The notes below the pieces were generated by a model. That model saw only the letters and a program-made list of their open reading frames with translations. It had not been told where the DNA came from and did no database searches. The position numbers were made by a program, and so were the translations under genes. A stretch of DNA of 64,000 bases, taken from assembly GCA_019916065.1 (NCBI GenBank), contig CM034240.1, positions 43,349,180 to 43,413,179 of the forward strand, given 5' to 3'. This stretch comes from Vitellaria paradoxa. Lineage: Eukaryota; Streptophyta; Magnoliopsida; Ericales; Sapotaceae. This document shows positions 50,294 to 63,047 of this stretch, piece after piece; position 1 is the stretch's first letter; every line of letters begins with the position of its first letter.

Positions 50294-50529
50294 TGTTGAA
50301 AATATCCAAGTTTAAATTATTAAGTTTTATTACAAGAAAAGAATTATGTATTAATATTGATGATTAATATTGTACAACGAAATCCTATATTTATAGGGTG
50401 AATAAGAAACCTAAACTTAATAGGATTATGACTAATTTAGAATACGTATCAATTTAAGATATGCATTAATTTAGGATATACATATATATATATATATATA
50501 TATAGAAATATTCCAGAAATAATCTAACA
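50294..50529 (-). mobile_element. Possible solo LTR (236 bp)
   Basis: On the minus strand it begins TGTTAGATTATTTC and ends ATTTTCAACA, the same TG...CA layout and terminal bases as the TRIM LTRs at 23512-24672. It contains a TATA motif CTATAAATATAGG (about 50384-50396, minus) and a TA repeat at about 50482-50502. No second LTR lies nearby and no clear 5-bp target duplication is seen. Confidence 0.5.
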
Positions 50530-52495
50530 ATATAAATATATATACATATATAATTGTATTAGTTTAGGAACTAATCTTTACTTAATTTTGTTCTTATCTT
50601 TCTTCTCTCTTATTGTTACTATAATTAATTGTGCATTAATGATTGAATATTCAATTTTTTTTTGAGATCTGTGGTTACTTTTTTAATCTAAATTAATTTT
50701 ATTATTTATTAACATTTTAAGAATTTATCCTTACGTAATTTCATTATTATCTTCCCAGTATGATTAATTTTGTATTTATGATTTAAAGTTTCCCCTAAAA
50801 GACATTTTTATTAAAGTTTAATTTTTTTAACATTCACTGACTTTGAGAGTAGAAATAAAAATTTATATCCTTAACCTTTAATCTAAATGCATGATTATTA
50901 TAAATTGATAGAAAATAAATTTACATTTATTACACATCAATTGTTTACTTTACAGTTGACACTTGATACTTAACTATTTATTTTTGAATATTCGTTTATA
51001 TTTTTAGATTTTACAAAATTGAGTTTTTGCTCAAATAATATTGCTTTTCAAAAATATTTCTAATTTAATGTTCTCTTAAAAACAATTCTCTACCTAATAT
51101 TTTTACTAGTACATAATCTCTTATTTTAATAAAAAAAATTAATTTATAGAAAAGTATTTGAAAAAAATTAAGAGGGTTTGTCTTAAAATGGCTGAAAAGA
51201 CAACCAAAACAAAGAAAAAAAGAAGTAATTTATTTATATATTAATTTTAAATAAATTTTTACCCAACCAACCTTATCTCAACTCAATAAAATAACGCATT
51301 TGTTAACTAATGAGAATATGCCATTTATTTATTCTGAGAGTTTGTTCAACTTGTAAGATTTTGGATTTATTTTCTAGTGGTCACTAATTCAAATCTCGAC
51401 CATTAGAAGGTTTATTTGGTCATTAATTTAAGGGTCTCAAGAATTAGTTACCCGGTCATTAACTTTAAGGTTTTAAGAATTAGTTAAGATAAGTGCAAGT
51501 TGATTCGGACACTCTCAATAACAAAAAAATGTCATTTATTTATTTTTATTTTGCTTTAAAGAAGTTAAAAAAGTTTAATAAATTTTATCGCTAATAAAGT
51601 TTCAAGAAAGAGGGTATTAACGTTAATTGAAATTATTACTTTTTAAGATAAAAGATCAAAATTACTCATATTTATTCTTAGAAGCAAAATCATAGTACAC
51701 TTATACTTTTATCTTCTTTCATATTTCCTTGTGTGATAAAAAGAAAAGATTTTGTATTTTTCTTACGTCCAAAATTATAATTTATCAAAGAGATGGTGAT
51801 CTTTATACAAGTACGTAATTTTATAATTTGTACATTTATTATAATCATTAAAACAGATTTTTACTACCTACTCTACTCACGCAAAGAAGAAAAGATTTAT
51901 ATAAAGAAAAAAGAATTTTATATTATTCTTACGTCAAAAATAAGATAATCTTCACATAAATATGTAATCTTATATTTGCACTGAATTTATTTTTGCATAT
52001 ATTTCTTTACTTTTGTAGTTAAGTTATTCTTCTACTTAAAATTTTTTGAATAATTTAATAGTTGATTTTTAAAATAAGAGTTAGAAAAAACGTTGACTAC
52101 TATTATAATTTCACTTTAAAAAGTAACTAATTAATTAATATAAATAAATCTCGAATTCTACAGTCCATAAATTTTATCATATCTTTTCGTCTTCTTTCAG
52201 TCGAAAATAAAAATTGGTAGGATTCTTTTTTTTTTTTTTTGGTCGTTAATCATAAAATGAAAACAAAACTTCTAGAATTATTTATATGTGTGGCTGTCAA
52301 ACTTTTATATGTAAATCGTTTGACGGGAAATTAATGTTGTGCCTAAAGGTTCATCAATTGGGTGACGGAGATGTTAGGCAAAGAGGAGCCGCAACTCTGG
52401 AAATTAGCAGAAGCGTGCACATCCCAGCCAGAGATTTCTAGCTAAGCAATGGCCCCCATTAATACCAGCCCCAAATACAATCGATAGGCTTACAA
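50530..52495. other. Gene-free AT-rich stretch upstream of the Atos-like gene
   Basis: Very AT-rich with no ORF over about 60 codons. From about 52320 the sequence becomes less AT-rich (GGGTGACGGAGATG, GCAGAAGCGTGCAC), as expected for a proximal promoter. Confidence 0.5.
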
Positions 52496-52501
52496 AACCA
52501 T

Positions 52502-52508
52502 TATATAG
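52502..52508 (+). promoter_or_regulatory. Candidate TATA box of the Atos-like gene
   Basis: TATATAG, followed by GA-rich sequence, lies where sequence changes from AT-rich desert to transcript-like. A start site about 30 bp downstream would give a leader that reaches the ATG at 54237, probably spliced. Confidence 0.4.
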
Positions 52509-52534
52509 AGATAGAGAGAGAAGTGAACAGAGAA

Positions 52535-54236
52535 ACAGATGAAAACGCGAATGGCCGCATAAACAGACAGAGGAAAAACGAAGCTCCCAGGAAGAGGAAA
52601 AAAGAAAACAAAGAAAAAACTGACAAAGAAAGAAAGAAAATTCTGGGTCTTTTGATTTATTTTTTCTCTATTTTGATCTTCAACCAAGTTTCTTTGACAG
52701 TTCCGATCGATCTGTGTGTGTTGTTTATAGGTAGATACGTATATCTGGCGGCACAGATGATCGCTAGCTGCAGTGGTGGGTCTATTTTGATTGTTGTTTG
52801 TTCACCTGGGTACTTAAAAAGAGTCCTTGAATTTTCCCTTTCGTTGCTTTGTTTATCAACTTCGATTGCACATCGATGGGTGGGTTTTTCGTTGCTGCTG
52901 TTTGGGTCTTTTGTGTTTGTGTATATGAGCTGGAAAGATAACAGTATTTTCTTCGTTTTCTCAGCAACCGAAGATATATATATATATATCTATGATGTGT
53001 TGTTTTCTGGTTTCTAACGCGAACGAACTCTGCTTTCTTAAACCAAGGCTTTGGGTTTAGGTTTTGTTTCCTTTATTTTTTTTTTGGGTGCGGGATTGTT
53101 CAATCTGGTGTCCGGTTTGAAAAAAATTCAAGGTTTTGAAGCTTTATTTTCTGCCCATTTTGTGCATTTTCTGGGTCGCCAAACATAAAATCGTTAAAGT
53201 TCCAGTACGGATTCTTTGGATAGTCATACTTGTGATGGATATATTGGCTAAATGTACGAGTCTTTTCTGAATGTTCAGCAAGTGATTTTTTGTTCTTCTC
53301 TTCTGATTTCTGATTTTTAGTTCTAATTTTTTTTATCTCCTTCTTGACTGTCCATAGAATGAGCATATTGGGTTGGCTTCAACTTTTTCTTTAATAAGAA
53401 GGGTGTCAAAGTTGGGATTTTCGGGTGTGAATGTCAAGATTGTTTGATTTTTTGCTCTATTGTTTGGATTTTGTTATGTGATATAGATTAATTGCTTATA
53501 CGTTCAATGAAATAGTTGCATTTTGGTGTTTTGGAAAAATTGGACTGTGTGACTTTAACAGTTATTTTTGTTCTTGCTGCATATCAGATAGAAGCCTATA
53601 AATGTCAATATTTTCATCATCTTCAAAGAGATCAATGAGTCTATCCCCTACCTTAGATGGGGTGTATTTCAAATGTATATGTGCTTTTATTTCCATGAAT
53701 ATGGAGCAGAAATTTTGAAGTGTAGTGCAAATGTGTTTCTATGCTTTCTTCATATTATCTTCTCATGATAAGATCAAACAACTGACTTCGCATGGCACAT
53801 TATCTCAGGCTTGGACATTGGTCTTTAGAATAAGCCATGAAGCAGTGGTTTCATGATTCTTGTTGGTGTGAAGGCAATACTCATTCTGCTATCTGTGCTG
53901 TTCGGATTTCCGGTTCGTATTCAATGCAGGAGCTCATGGCGGATTGACAATGCATTTAATTAATAGATAGTTGCAGACCCTGCTGTAATATGAGAGTCAG
54001 TTGGGTCTTTCATGTGCAATGGTAACAGGGGTTAGAGCTTGAAGGTCTTGGCCTCTTTAGGTGGCACTAGAGTGAACAACTGAATCCCATTTATTTCCTA
54101 GGAACTTTAGAGTTGGATTTTGCTCTCATGAAAAATTCTCTCTTGTGAGGGCAAGCTAAAAAGAGTACAGAATTGAGAAGCTAGTCAAAAAAAGTATCTT
54201 AAAACATTTGGAAGAAAAATATAATCAACATCAATC
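52535..54236 (+). other. Long 5' leader (with probable introns) of the Atos-like gene
   Basis: The region has UTR-like composition, many upstream ATGs and T-rich tracts that look intronic (52990-53110). A good acceptor TCAATGCAG precedes GAGCTCATGG near 53930. The short upstream frame ATGGCGGATTGA at about 53937 is an example of a uORF. The exact exon structure cannot be set without transcripts. The 164-codon ORF at 52523-53017 crosses this region and is not considered a protein. Confidence 0.45.
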
Positions 54237-57200
54237 ATGGGCTTGCCTCAAGCTTCCTCCAGCAGGATTGCTGATGAAGTGGCAACGTCGCTAAGCACAT
54301 TTGTGCAAACTCCTTCTCGACTTGTTAGTTTGAGTACCTGTGATTCAAGTGGAATTCATGTAGGTCACCCAGGCAATCGAATTCCTGGGGATTTCTCTTG
54401 CTCTTCTTCAAGGGAGCTACCAAAGGAGACAGATGCTCTCAACTTGCATAGAGATGGTATGGCTCACGTACACGGGTGGAGGATTGGTTCCAGTTCCACT
54501 GAAAAAATAAGCTTGTTCACTCATAAAGGTGGATGGAATGTGCACGGTCCTGTTTCAAGGATTGTGGGATTTGAACCAAGGGCATTGGATTCCCCTACCA
54601 ATAAGGGAAATGAAACAGGTGATAGTGTTTCTTCTAATTGGTTTGGTAGCTACAGTAATGAAACCGAGTCCAGTGGTCCACTAGCCCGGAAGCGGTTGCT
54701 GTCCCCTTTGAATAGCATGCTCATACCAGATCAATTTGAAGGTGAGTCACTTGACATTGGGGGCACTACTAATAAGAGTGATTCTCCTAAGTTCTGTGTT
54801 CCTCAAGAGCATAAGAAAGCTAATATAGGCAACTCTGGCTATTTCAGTTTCTCAGAAAGGTGTGGTTCACCTGATGATAATTATGCAACCAACTTCAGTT
54901 TCTTCACTGATGGCCCTTTGCTTGAGAACAAGGAGTCACAATCTTTCAATCCTTCTCCTACTTCACCTGGATCAACATGGTTCCAGGGAAAAACTAAAGC
55001 CGGAAACCAAGCCAGAGAAATAGTGATACCTCCAAAAAAGGTGGTATCTTCTTCACTGTCTTTTTCTCCTCTTGGTCCAAAATTTGCTGGAGAAATGAAA
55101 ACTTCGGGAGGTAGCAGGGCTACTCAAAAAGAGTTTGATGACAACTACCTAACCTTAAAGGATATGAAGCGGTCACTTGATGGAACTATTTCTGGCATTT
55201 TCACTTCCGAGACCAAAGAGGATTCTAGAATGGCAAGCAAATCATTTCAAGGTGTTGATAATCTGCACAAAAATTTTGGCCAGTTCACACCTGAAAGTAC
55301 CTATAAAATCAATGGGCAGTGGGGTCAGGATTCAACCCTTAATCCTCAATGTTCCAAGTTCATCAGAACTTTGAGCGGACAATCTGTTAGAAGGTCCTTG
55401 GTTGGTTCATTTGAGGAGTCTTTGTTATCTGGTCGTTTGTCATCTGCAGTGACCTGTCAGGTTAGTGTAGATATCGTATAGTGATTCAACTTTTTGTTCA
55501 ATCATCACCCGTTTTATTTTTAATTCCCATGCAATTCCTTACATGCAGAAAATTGATGGTTTCCTTGCTGTTCTTAATATTACCGGAGGAAATTTCTCAC
55601 CACATTCTCAAAAGCTTCCATTTGTGGTTACTAGTGTGGATGGAGATAATTACCTATTGTATTATTCATCAATAGATATTGCAGGGCATTTACCATCAAA
55701 TAAGTATAGAGGCCCTAAAATGAAAAGGAGCCTTAGCATTGACACTCGAGCAGAAAAAAGCCGCTTGCGCATACCTATGAAAGGGTGCATACAACTGGTA
55801 CTTCCACACCCCACCCAACATCTAAGTTATGGGCCATTTAACCTTGTTTTTATGTCTGTCCAGTGCAATACATTGAGTGCACCACAATCCTTGTGCATTA
55901 GAAAATATTAATTGCTTGCTTGACATGGCACTGGTATTTATGCCATAAATTTTAGCTATCATGTTCTTTAATGGGAGTTTATGATTAGAAAATGCTATTG
56001 AAAAAAGTCAAGGGTTGAGAGACATTAAGATTTTGCAGTCCTGCTATCAAAACCTGAATCCTTGAAAGGAATCTGAATGAACTCGAACTTAGATTGAGAA
56101 CATAGGCTTACCAGTACGGAATAAGAGGTATTATTAGCTGGTGACAAGGGCTTGAAACCTGCATCAGTGTTCCCAAACCAAGAGAGTTTTCCAGCATGCT
56201 GGATGCAAAATGAGCTAACCAAGAAACAGAGCTGATATTCAAAATGGTTGCTAAAGTAGTGAAAAATCCTCAAAAGGGAGTGGACCCAGAAGTGGACTTC
56301 TTCAAATGAATATGATTACATTCCGTCTTATAGACAGCCTTAGACATAATCGTAAGTGCTGGTTGACAGCATATCAGCTAATTTATTTTATTGTTGTGTG
56401 CCAGTGAGTGCCTTCAAAGTTCTTGCTTTATTCATTAGAAGGTTTGTATGCTAGCCAAAATACCTTGTGTGCATATTGGTTAGCCAATGGCTCTTCTACA
56501 CTCGGGTGAATTATTTTAAGTATATTAAGCTGATTGACTGAATTGCTTTTGGCAGGTTCTCAGTAATCCTGAGAAGACCCCTATTCATACTTTCTTTTGT
56601 AAATATGATCTGAGCGACATGCCAGCTGGAACCAAGGTAAGTTGTGATGAAACATTGTGAAATCTTTTTTAAGTCTTACAAGCTATTCACCAGTAAGAGA
56701 AATTATATGATTTTCCCTAGTATGAAACTAAAACAGAGAGTCACATTGTGTTGTATTAGTGTTTAATGGAACATTATGAAGTCTTTTTTAAGTCTTGCAA
56801 GCAATTCATCAGTAAGAGAAATTATATGATTTTCCCTAGTATGAAACTAAAACAAAAAGTCTCATTGTGTTGTATTAGCGTTTAAGCTGATAACGATGTA
56901 TCTTCGTTTTAATTTGTGTGATTGCACAACTATTATTAACACATACAACAATATGTAACCCTTTTTATGTGCGTGACTTTTAGCTGCTTTGGCCATATGA
57001 ACTCGCATCAAGGTTGTTAAAATTAACATTCTACCAAAAATCAGTGAAGGGTCAAAAAATTGTATTGTAAAATCATAAGATTCTACATATGATCTATCAC
57101 ATGAAAACTTATCAATTTCACCATTTAGAGCTTTCAGTTTGATGTGATATTATCGTCCGAGTGGAAAGAAGCTTGCTTTATTACTAGAAATGTGGAAAAG

Positions 57201-59860
57201 ATTTTCCAAAAGCCTGAGTTTGTAGCACTCATCATAAGAATGGAGCATAACTGTAGTTCCTAGTTATGCGTAGAATTCAGAGCTGTCCTTCTTATGGAGC
57301 ATAACTGTAGTTCCAAGTTCCATAGGTTTTAGCTCACTATTTAATTTTGTTTTTCATGGTTTAGCATTCCTAGTGTGGCTGGACTGCCAATCTCTAAATA
57401 GATGGGTAGAGTCCATATTATGCTTGTGATTGCAATGGACTCAAGTACGAATACCACATGGCTCAGATATGCTAACAAGTAATTTAAAAAAAAAAGGGAC
57501 ACAAAAAAACAAAAAACTAATGGATATGAGAGGATAGCAAATATATATATATATTATGAATTAATATCAAAATAGTAAGTTATGTCCTACATTCTACATA
57601 TTGAAAATATATATTTATCTCTAAAAGCTATATTTATAAACAACTCTAAAGTTTTAGTGTTTTAGAATTCTTAAAATATCTGAAAGATGAAATGTTAAAA
57701 GGTATAACTGTACATTCTACTCACTGTATATTTTGTGTTTGGAGTAACGGTGCATGCGTCTCTATCCATTTGTTTCAATATAAAATGTTTTTTGGAAAAT
57801 TATTTTACTTGCGTTTTGGGAATATATTTTTCTAAGACATTAGTGGAATTATTTTCCAAAAAAACATTCATAGAAAATATTAATATTTTTCAAAAAATAT
57901 ATTTTGAAAAACATTTTACATTAAAACAAGCAAAGCTTACGTGTGTGAAGTGTGTCCGATTCTGAAAAAACTATAAATTACTGCAAGATGTATAGAAATG
58001 TGCCAAAGTAGTTTCCCATCCAATATGTGTCCAACCCACAGATACAACACCCTCGCAGAAGTGGTCCACTGGCTGCGCTTCTGCGATCACAATTGAGGAT
58101 TCTGAGTTTCTAGCTTGCTTTTGTTTTTTTATTGTTGTTATTATTTGATTTAAGATTTTTATAATGTCCTCTCTCTTTATATATATAAAAGAATCTTATA
58201 ATGTCTTTGCAATGCATTACATGCAATATGAAACAGACATTCCTGCGCCAAAAGATCACTCTAGCTACTTCTGCCCCAGCTAGTGGAAACAAGGATCCTG
58301 ACATGAAAAATGATGCTGATAATAGCAGCAGGGGGTTTCCTTATTCAAATGGAGTTGACTTTGCAGATACAATAAGTTCTAAAAATCGGGGTATTCAAAT
58401 GGAAACTGAAGGCCCCGTCTATTCTCATGTCAATCAACCTAATATCCGAGGGGGAATGCAGTCGCGATCCTCACATTGGATTGGATTCAACGGTAGGGAA
58501 TGCACAACTGATGGGGTGAAGAACAACAGTAGATTGAACAAATCTCATGTGTCTGAAAACAAATTTGTTCATAGTTCTTCAAAGGTCAACGAGAATACCA
58601 TGGGCTCTGGTGTTCTTCGTTATGCACTTCATCTCCGTTTTTTGTGCCTTCTCCCAAAGAAATCAAGGACAATGCAAAGGTGTAAATCTGATCCTCTTTC
58701 TGCACCATCAATGAATGATATGGACGCTGAAGGTGACCGGCGCTTCTATTTGTATAACGACATGAGGGTGGTGTTCCCTCAACGCCACTCCGACTCTGAT
58801 GAGGGCAAGGTAAGCAAAAGTAGCCAAACCCCCCCCCCCCCAAAAAAAAAAAAAAACAAAACAAAAAAAAAATTGTTTAATATTGTATCATATTATTACT
58901 TAAAGTGATTAAGGGGTTGTGTTTCTTGGTCGGCTGGCAAGCTTTAGCCTTTCTTTGATAAATCTGGTATTGAATCTATTTCCAACCTTGGTTTGGGAAA
59001 ATTAGCATGTGCTAATTTCTTGGGAAGATAAAATTTCTAATATATTGACATTTATACCCTCATGTGCTAATAGCTTGTGAAAATCAGCAAGGGTAATCTA
59101 GTAATTTTTGTATTTGCTAACAGCTTGCTACAAAATTAGCTAATGCTAATTTTGGGTTCCCAAATGAAAATCTAGTGTCATTGTGACCTCTTGGAATTAG
59201 CCTTTTTTGCCCACAAAGGAAATACTGCCTGCCTGCATGTGACTCTCTAAACTCCGCAATACAAAAGACTTGCGTACTAGGGTGGCGTTTGGGAGACCAA
59301 ACTCCACCAAAAGTTACAAAAGGTCATCAACTTTTTCTAATTTTCTCTAATTAAATTTCGTCACGTATCACTTTTACACTAATTTTATTTTATTTTTTTG
59401 CCATCCAAACACCACTTAGTTTGATCTGATCCTAAATCAAATATAATTGTTTCCACTTGAGGTTTTACTTTCCATTACTTTGGATTAGATGGTTGCTCTA
59501 AGTATTAAGGAAACTAATGAGTCATATGCCATGAACATCATTTTATATTTGTCTTTTGGTAATTAGTTGTTTATTCTATCAACCTTCAAAAATTGCTTAT
59601 GCTTCATCTTGGGAAAATTTCCACATACTTCCTATTAGAAATTCTCATTATGTCAAAACATCAAAATCTCATCTTGGGAAAATAAAAAAAAAATGAATTC
59701 ACTGTAAGCAACAGTTGAAAGATATTCTCCCTGAAGTTCCATAGCTTTTGTGCTTCTTTAGTAGAATTGTTGTCTTAACATGAAATCTTCTTTCGGCTTG
59801 CAGTTAAATGTGGAATATCATTTCCCATCAGATCCTAAATACTTTGATATCAGCGACTAA
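54237..59860 (+). CDS. Atos-like (FAM214-type) conserved protein
   Basis: Five coding exons: 54237-55460, 55549-55797, 56556-56636, 58237-58809, 59804-59860 (TAA). All are GT-AG and phase 0, giving 727 codons. The start [20 protein letters not shown] matches the usual start of plant homologues. Residues 1-385 are low-complexity and Ser-rich (disordered). The Atos-like conserved domain spans the exon 1-2 junction: [16 protein letters not shown], then [39 protein letters not shown] (about 389-455). It continues with [38 protein letters not shown], and the C-terminal chromosome-segregation-type domain (from about 643): [67 protein letters not shown]. Animal Atos/FAM214 proteins are nuclear transcription-linked; the plant function is not established. 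The frame is intact. Confidence 0.92.
56651..56888. repeat. Tandem duplication in an Atos-like intron, 119-bp unit
   Basis: AACATT(G/A)TGAA.TCTTTTTTAAG, AGTAAGAGAAATTATATGAT and TTCCCTAGTATGAAACTAAA occur at 119-bp offset in both copies (from 56651 and 56770), with several substitutions. Confidence 0.9.
57230..57320. repeat. Short direct duplication in the same intron
   Basis: ATGGAGCATAACTGTAGTTCC starts near 57240 and again near 57293, followed by (T/A)AGTT. Confidence 0.85.
59282..59415. mobile_element. Short TIR MITE in the last Atos-like intron (134 bp)
   Basis: The left end GTGGCGTTTGGGAGA is the inverse of the right end CCATCCAAACACCAC with few mismatches. AT-rich interior, no ORF. 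Confidence 0.7.
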
Positions 59861-60035
59861 GAGGTCCCCTCTTCATCTCAGAATCTTCTTGTTCTTTTGT
59901 GCATATTAGTACATTTCTTTTTTTTCATTTATTATCTTAATTCTCTGATGGGGGGGCAAAGAACCCCAGTTTCTCATGTAAATATCACATTTTCAATAAG
60001 GAAATCATTTCATTTTAGTTGTTATTGTCACCCTG

Positions 60036-60041
60036 AATAAA
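60036..60041 (+). terminator. Candidate poly(A) signal of the Atos-like gene
   Basis: A canonical AATAAA lies 176 bp after the stop, a usual 3' UTR length in plants. An AATAAG variant at about 59995 is an alternative. Confidence 0.45.
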
Positions 60042-60211
60042 TTGCCTACCTAACCTACCCACCTTGACCCTTGAAAAGGTAGCGTGCAATTTTGTCCACG
60101 TGCTTGGACGGCTGAGCGCGAGAAAATGTAGAGCCCGCTGGCACTCATTCGCAAATTCAAGGCATAGTTTTACGACGCTGGCTAAAAAGTTAAATACTGG
60201 TTATTTAGGTG

Positions 60212-60542
60212 TCACTTGGTATGCTTGTTTTAATCTTATTTTTTATTTTGTGTTTTTGAAAACAAATAAAATAGTTCAAAATGTATTTGGTCACTTGTGT
60301 TTTTTCAAAATCTATTTTACAAAATAGAAAAAAAAATGAGTTTATACATAAAATGAAAAATGGTAAAAAATAATTTTAAATGTTTTTAACCTAAATAAGA
60401 AAAATTGCAAACACAAAAAATAGAAAATGTCTGATCAAATGCATTTCTGTTTTTTTTTTGTTTTGAAAATTTCAAATATAAAATATGTAAAACAGAAAAT
60501 TAAAACAAGAGAAGAAAATAAAAAATAAAAATGTAAACCACT
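60212..60542. mobile_element. MITE of the GGTGYCATTTRG-ended family, eroded
   Basis: It starts GGTGTCACTTGGTATGC and ends AAAATGTAAACCACTTG. It shares interior blocks (ATGAGTTTATACATAAAATG, TTTTCAAAATCTATTTTAC) with 18617-18916 and 61435-61750 in one or other orientation. Confidence 0.5.
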
Positions 60543-60660
60543 TGTTATTTTAATTTTTTGACTTTTTTTAATATGACTGAAATTATTTTCTTATATTTTA
60601 ATTTTTTTTAAATTAGGAAGGATAAAAATGTTAAAGAGTTAGTTACTAAAAAGTTATTTT

Positions 60661-60755
60661 TTTCTTTTCAAACATAAAAAAAATATTTTAATGAGATTGC
60701 TTTTTATTTTTTTTCTTTTCAAACATAAAAAAAAATATTTTAATGAGATTGTTTG
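60661..60755. repeat. Tandem duplication, 52-bp unit
   Basis: TTTCTTTTCAAACATAAAAA, then ATATTTTAATGAGATTG, occurs at about 60661 and 60713. Confidence 0.9.
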
Positions 60756-61434
60756 CCATGGAGCTCGGATTGGATAATTATTAAAACAAGGATGTACATG
60801 TAGGGATGAAATAGCTCTGTTTGCAATTTTAATATTTGTTGAAAAATATTGAAAATTTTTAAAAATTATTTATTTTTTATCTTACTGTATAAATTATGAA
60901 TTCACATTTTTATCAAATTTTATTAATTTTTTTCACTTCAAACACACTTGAAATAAAGATGTGATTTAATAGAAGGTGATTTAAAACTTTTGAATTTTCA
61001 CGATAGTTAATCGGAGGATACTGCCAACCCCGGGTATTTTCGGGGTACGAAATATGGATCGGACCGGTTCAAATTTCCAGTGCAATTTTTTTTTTGGCCC
61101 AAAGAGGGGATTGGGTCAGGCCGTTAATGGAGAATCCATGGGTCAGCCCATTGACCTGCAATCAAATGTAGCCTTCAATTTAGGAATTATATATGTTTTT
61201 ATTTATTCTACTCTTGTCCAGTGCCTGATTAGCGTGGAATAACGTGATTTGATTTCACAAGCATTTAGCGATTGTTATTAGCGGGCTTCCACTCTCTTCT
61301 TCATGGGATAGTTTTAATAAATTATTTCAGTCAGATGCAAGCTTTGAAAGCCAGAGCTAACTGTGGTTGTTTAAATAGTTGCAGACGCATAACCCCTAAT
61401 CGGTGGGGCAAATATATTAATTTTATATAGAGTT

Positions 61435-61750
61435 TTAGGTGCCATTTAGTTTGTATTTATATTTTTCGTTTTTATTTTCTATTTTATGTTTTAAAAATTT
61501 CAAAATAAAAAAAATAGAGAATGATTTGGTCTGATATTTTTAATTTTTCGTATTTTGAGATTTTTTTTTATTTTGAAATGAAAATGTTCAATACGATTTC
61601 TTACTATTTTGTATTTCATGTGTAAATCTATTTTTTATTTTCTAAAATTGATTTTGAAAATACAAGTAGTCAAATATGTTTTAAGCTTTCTTCCTTATTT
61701 TTAAAACTACAAAATAAGTTCAAAACAGATATATCAAATGACACCTTAGT
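61435..61750. mobile_element. MITE with AGGTGCCATTTAG ends (316 bp)
   Basis: AGGTGCCATTTAGTTTG at the left and CAAATGACACCTTA at the right form an inverted repeat. The interior resembles 18617-18916 (ACATTTTGAGATT-like, ATGTGTAAATCTATTTT, AAATACAAGTAGTCAAATA). Confidence 0.7.
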
Positions 61751-62037
61751 GATTGCTTATATTTGAAACTTCAATGATAGGTTTAGAATGTGAATTTGTG
61801 AAACAAGAGGAAAGAGTGAAAAGAAAATTATAAAAATACGAAATGAAATTAAAAAAATTAAATTTATTTTTGTTTATTTATTGAGTTATAAAATGAGATT
61901 AAAATGAATAAATATTTTTTAAAAAATAATTTTACTTAATTAAGTATATAAAAAATATACAAATTAAGAATTTTAATTTTTAAAAAAATATTAATATATT
62001 AATATTTCTCTCTCAATTTAATATTGTATTGAATTTA

Positions 62038-62201
62038 AGGAGGCGTTTGGAATGACAAAAAATGAGATAAAGTAAAATAATTTAAAATAATTTGTGAATT
62101 CGTAATTTTTAAAGTAAAGTAAAAAGTGAATAAGTTTCGAACATTTTTAAAAATTTTCAGAATCTTGTAACATTTTTTGTTTTATTTCACTAAACGCACC
62201 T
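62038..62201. mobile_element. Short family-A-type MITE (164 bp)
   Basis: It begins AGGAGGCGTTTGGAATGAC and ends TTTCACTAAACGCACCT. The body has AATGAGATAAAGTAAAATAA, GAATTCGTAATTTTTAAAGT and ATTTTTAAAAATTTTCAG. Confidence 0.7.
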
Positions 62202-62339
62202 TAGATGTTGTAGGTGCTATTGTGAGTTCGCATCTAGAGGTTTCACGTGACTGAACTTCAGGTGTCGGTGAGAGAAAACAAAGAGGGGGGAAGTTTATTC
62301 AGGTGACTGAAAATATTATTTTTAATGTGATTCAAATGC

Positions 62340-62500
62340 ATATAAAGTAATGTGATGTTTATTTAAATATTAAAATTAAAGGGACAACAACAAGTGTGAT
62401 GCATGTGGTGTGAAAAATTTAATAAATATATTAATATGTATTATTTAATGTTACTTTTATTTATGTATTAAAATTAAAGAGACAACAACCAGTCTGGTGC
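62340..62500. repeat. Diverged tandem duplication, about 95-100 bp unit
   Basis: ATTAAAATTAAAG.GACAACAAC(A/C)AGT.TG followed by ATG/GCACAGTG occurs at about 62370 and again at about 62467. Confidence 0.6.
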
Positions 62501-62830
62501 ACAGTGTGCGGAAAATCTTACCTTGAGAGCCGGTCTAAAACTACACATTAAAAATTAAAGTTAATAATATTAGGCATTATATAATAATACGGTATGAATA
62601 TGTAATTACTTAAATAAAATAGGATAGGAATACATTAATCCTGAAACTATCATAATTTAATTTAATTTTAAATTATAAATTAATTATTTAATATATTTAT
62701 AAATTTTTTAAGCATTTAAGCATGGACGCAAGCCGGCAAACGGTGTCTTTAATTATAAGACATGAGATGTATTTCGATTGTTAATTCCGTGGATCCTACT
62801 CTATCCCATGTTATTTGTTTACGGGATATA

Positions 62831-63047
62831 TGGCCTGTTTAGCTCAAAAAAAAAAAAAAAAAAACTCTAAATTTCTTTAACTTCTAAATTTTTTAACTTT
62901 TACCCAACAGTAAAAATATATATATATATATTACACAAATAAAATTACCAACTTTTTTAAATTTCTCTGACTTTTAAAATTTTACCAAATGCAAGAAAGT
63001 CCCAAAATTTTCAAATATTTTACTTTTTTAATTCACCAAACAGGCCA
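62831..63047. mobile_element. MITE with TGGCCTGTTT ends and TA flanks (217 bp)
   Basis: TGGCCTGTTT opens it and AAACAGGCCA closes it (perfect 10-bp inverted repeat). Both ends are bordered by TA (62829-62830 and 63048-63049), consistent with a TA target duplication. A poly(A) run and TA repeat lie inside. Confidence 0.7.

Noticed and set aside
52523..53017. 164-codon ORF on the plus strand
   Set aside because: Low-complexity basic start followed by hydrophobic and TA-repeat-derived residues, no recognisable family, and it lies in the probable leader/intron region of the Atos-like gene.
55461..55481. Extension of the Atos-like first exon to the stop at 55481
   Set aside because: A good donor follows VTCQ at 55461 and the conserved KIDGFLAVL continues in frame after the acceptor at 55548; the extension would truncate the conserved domain.
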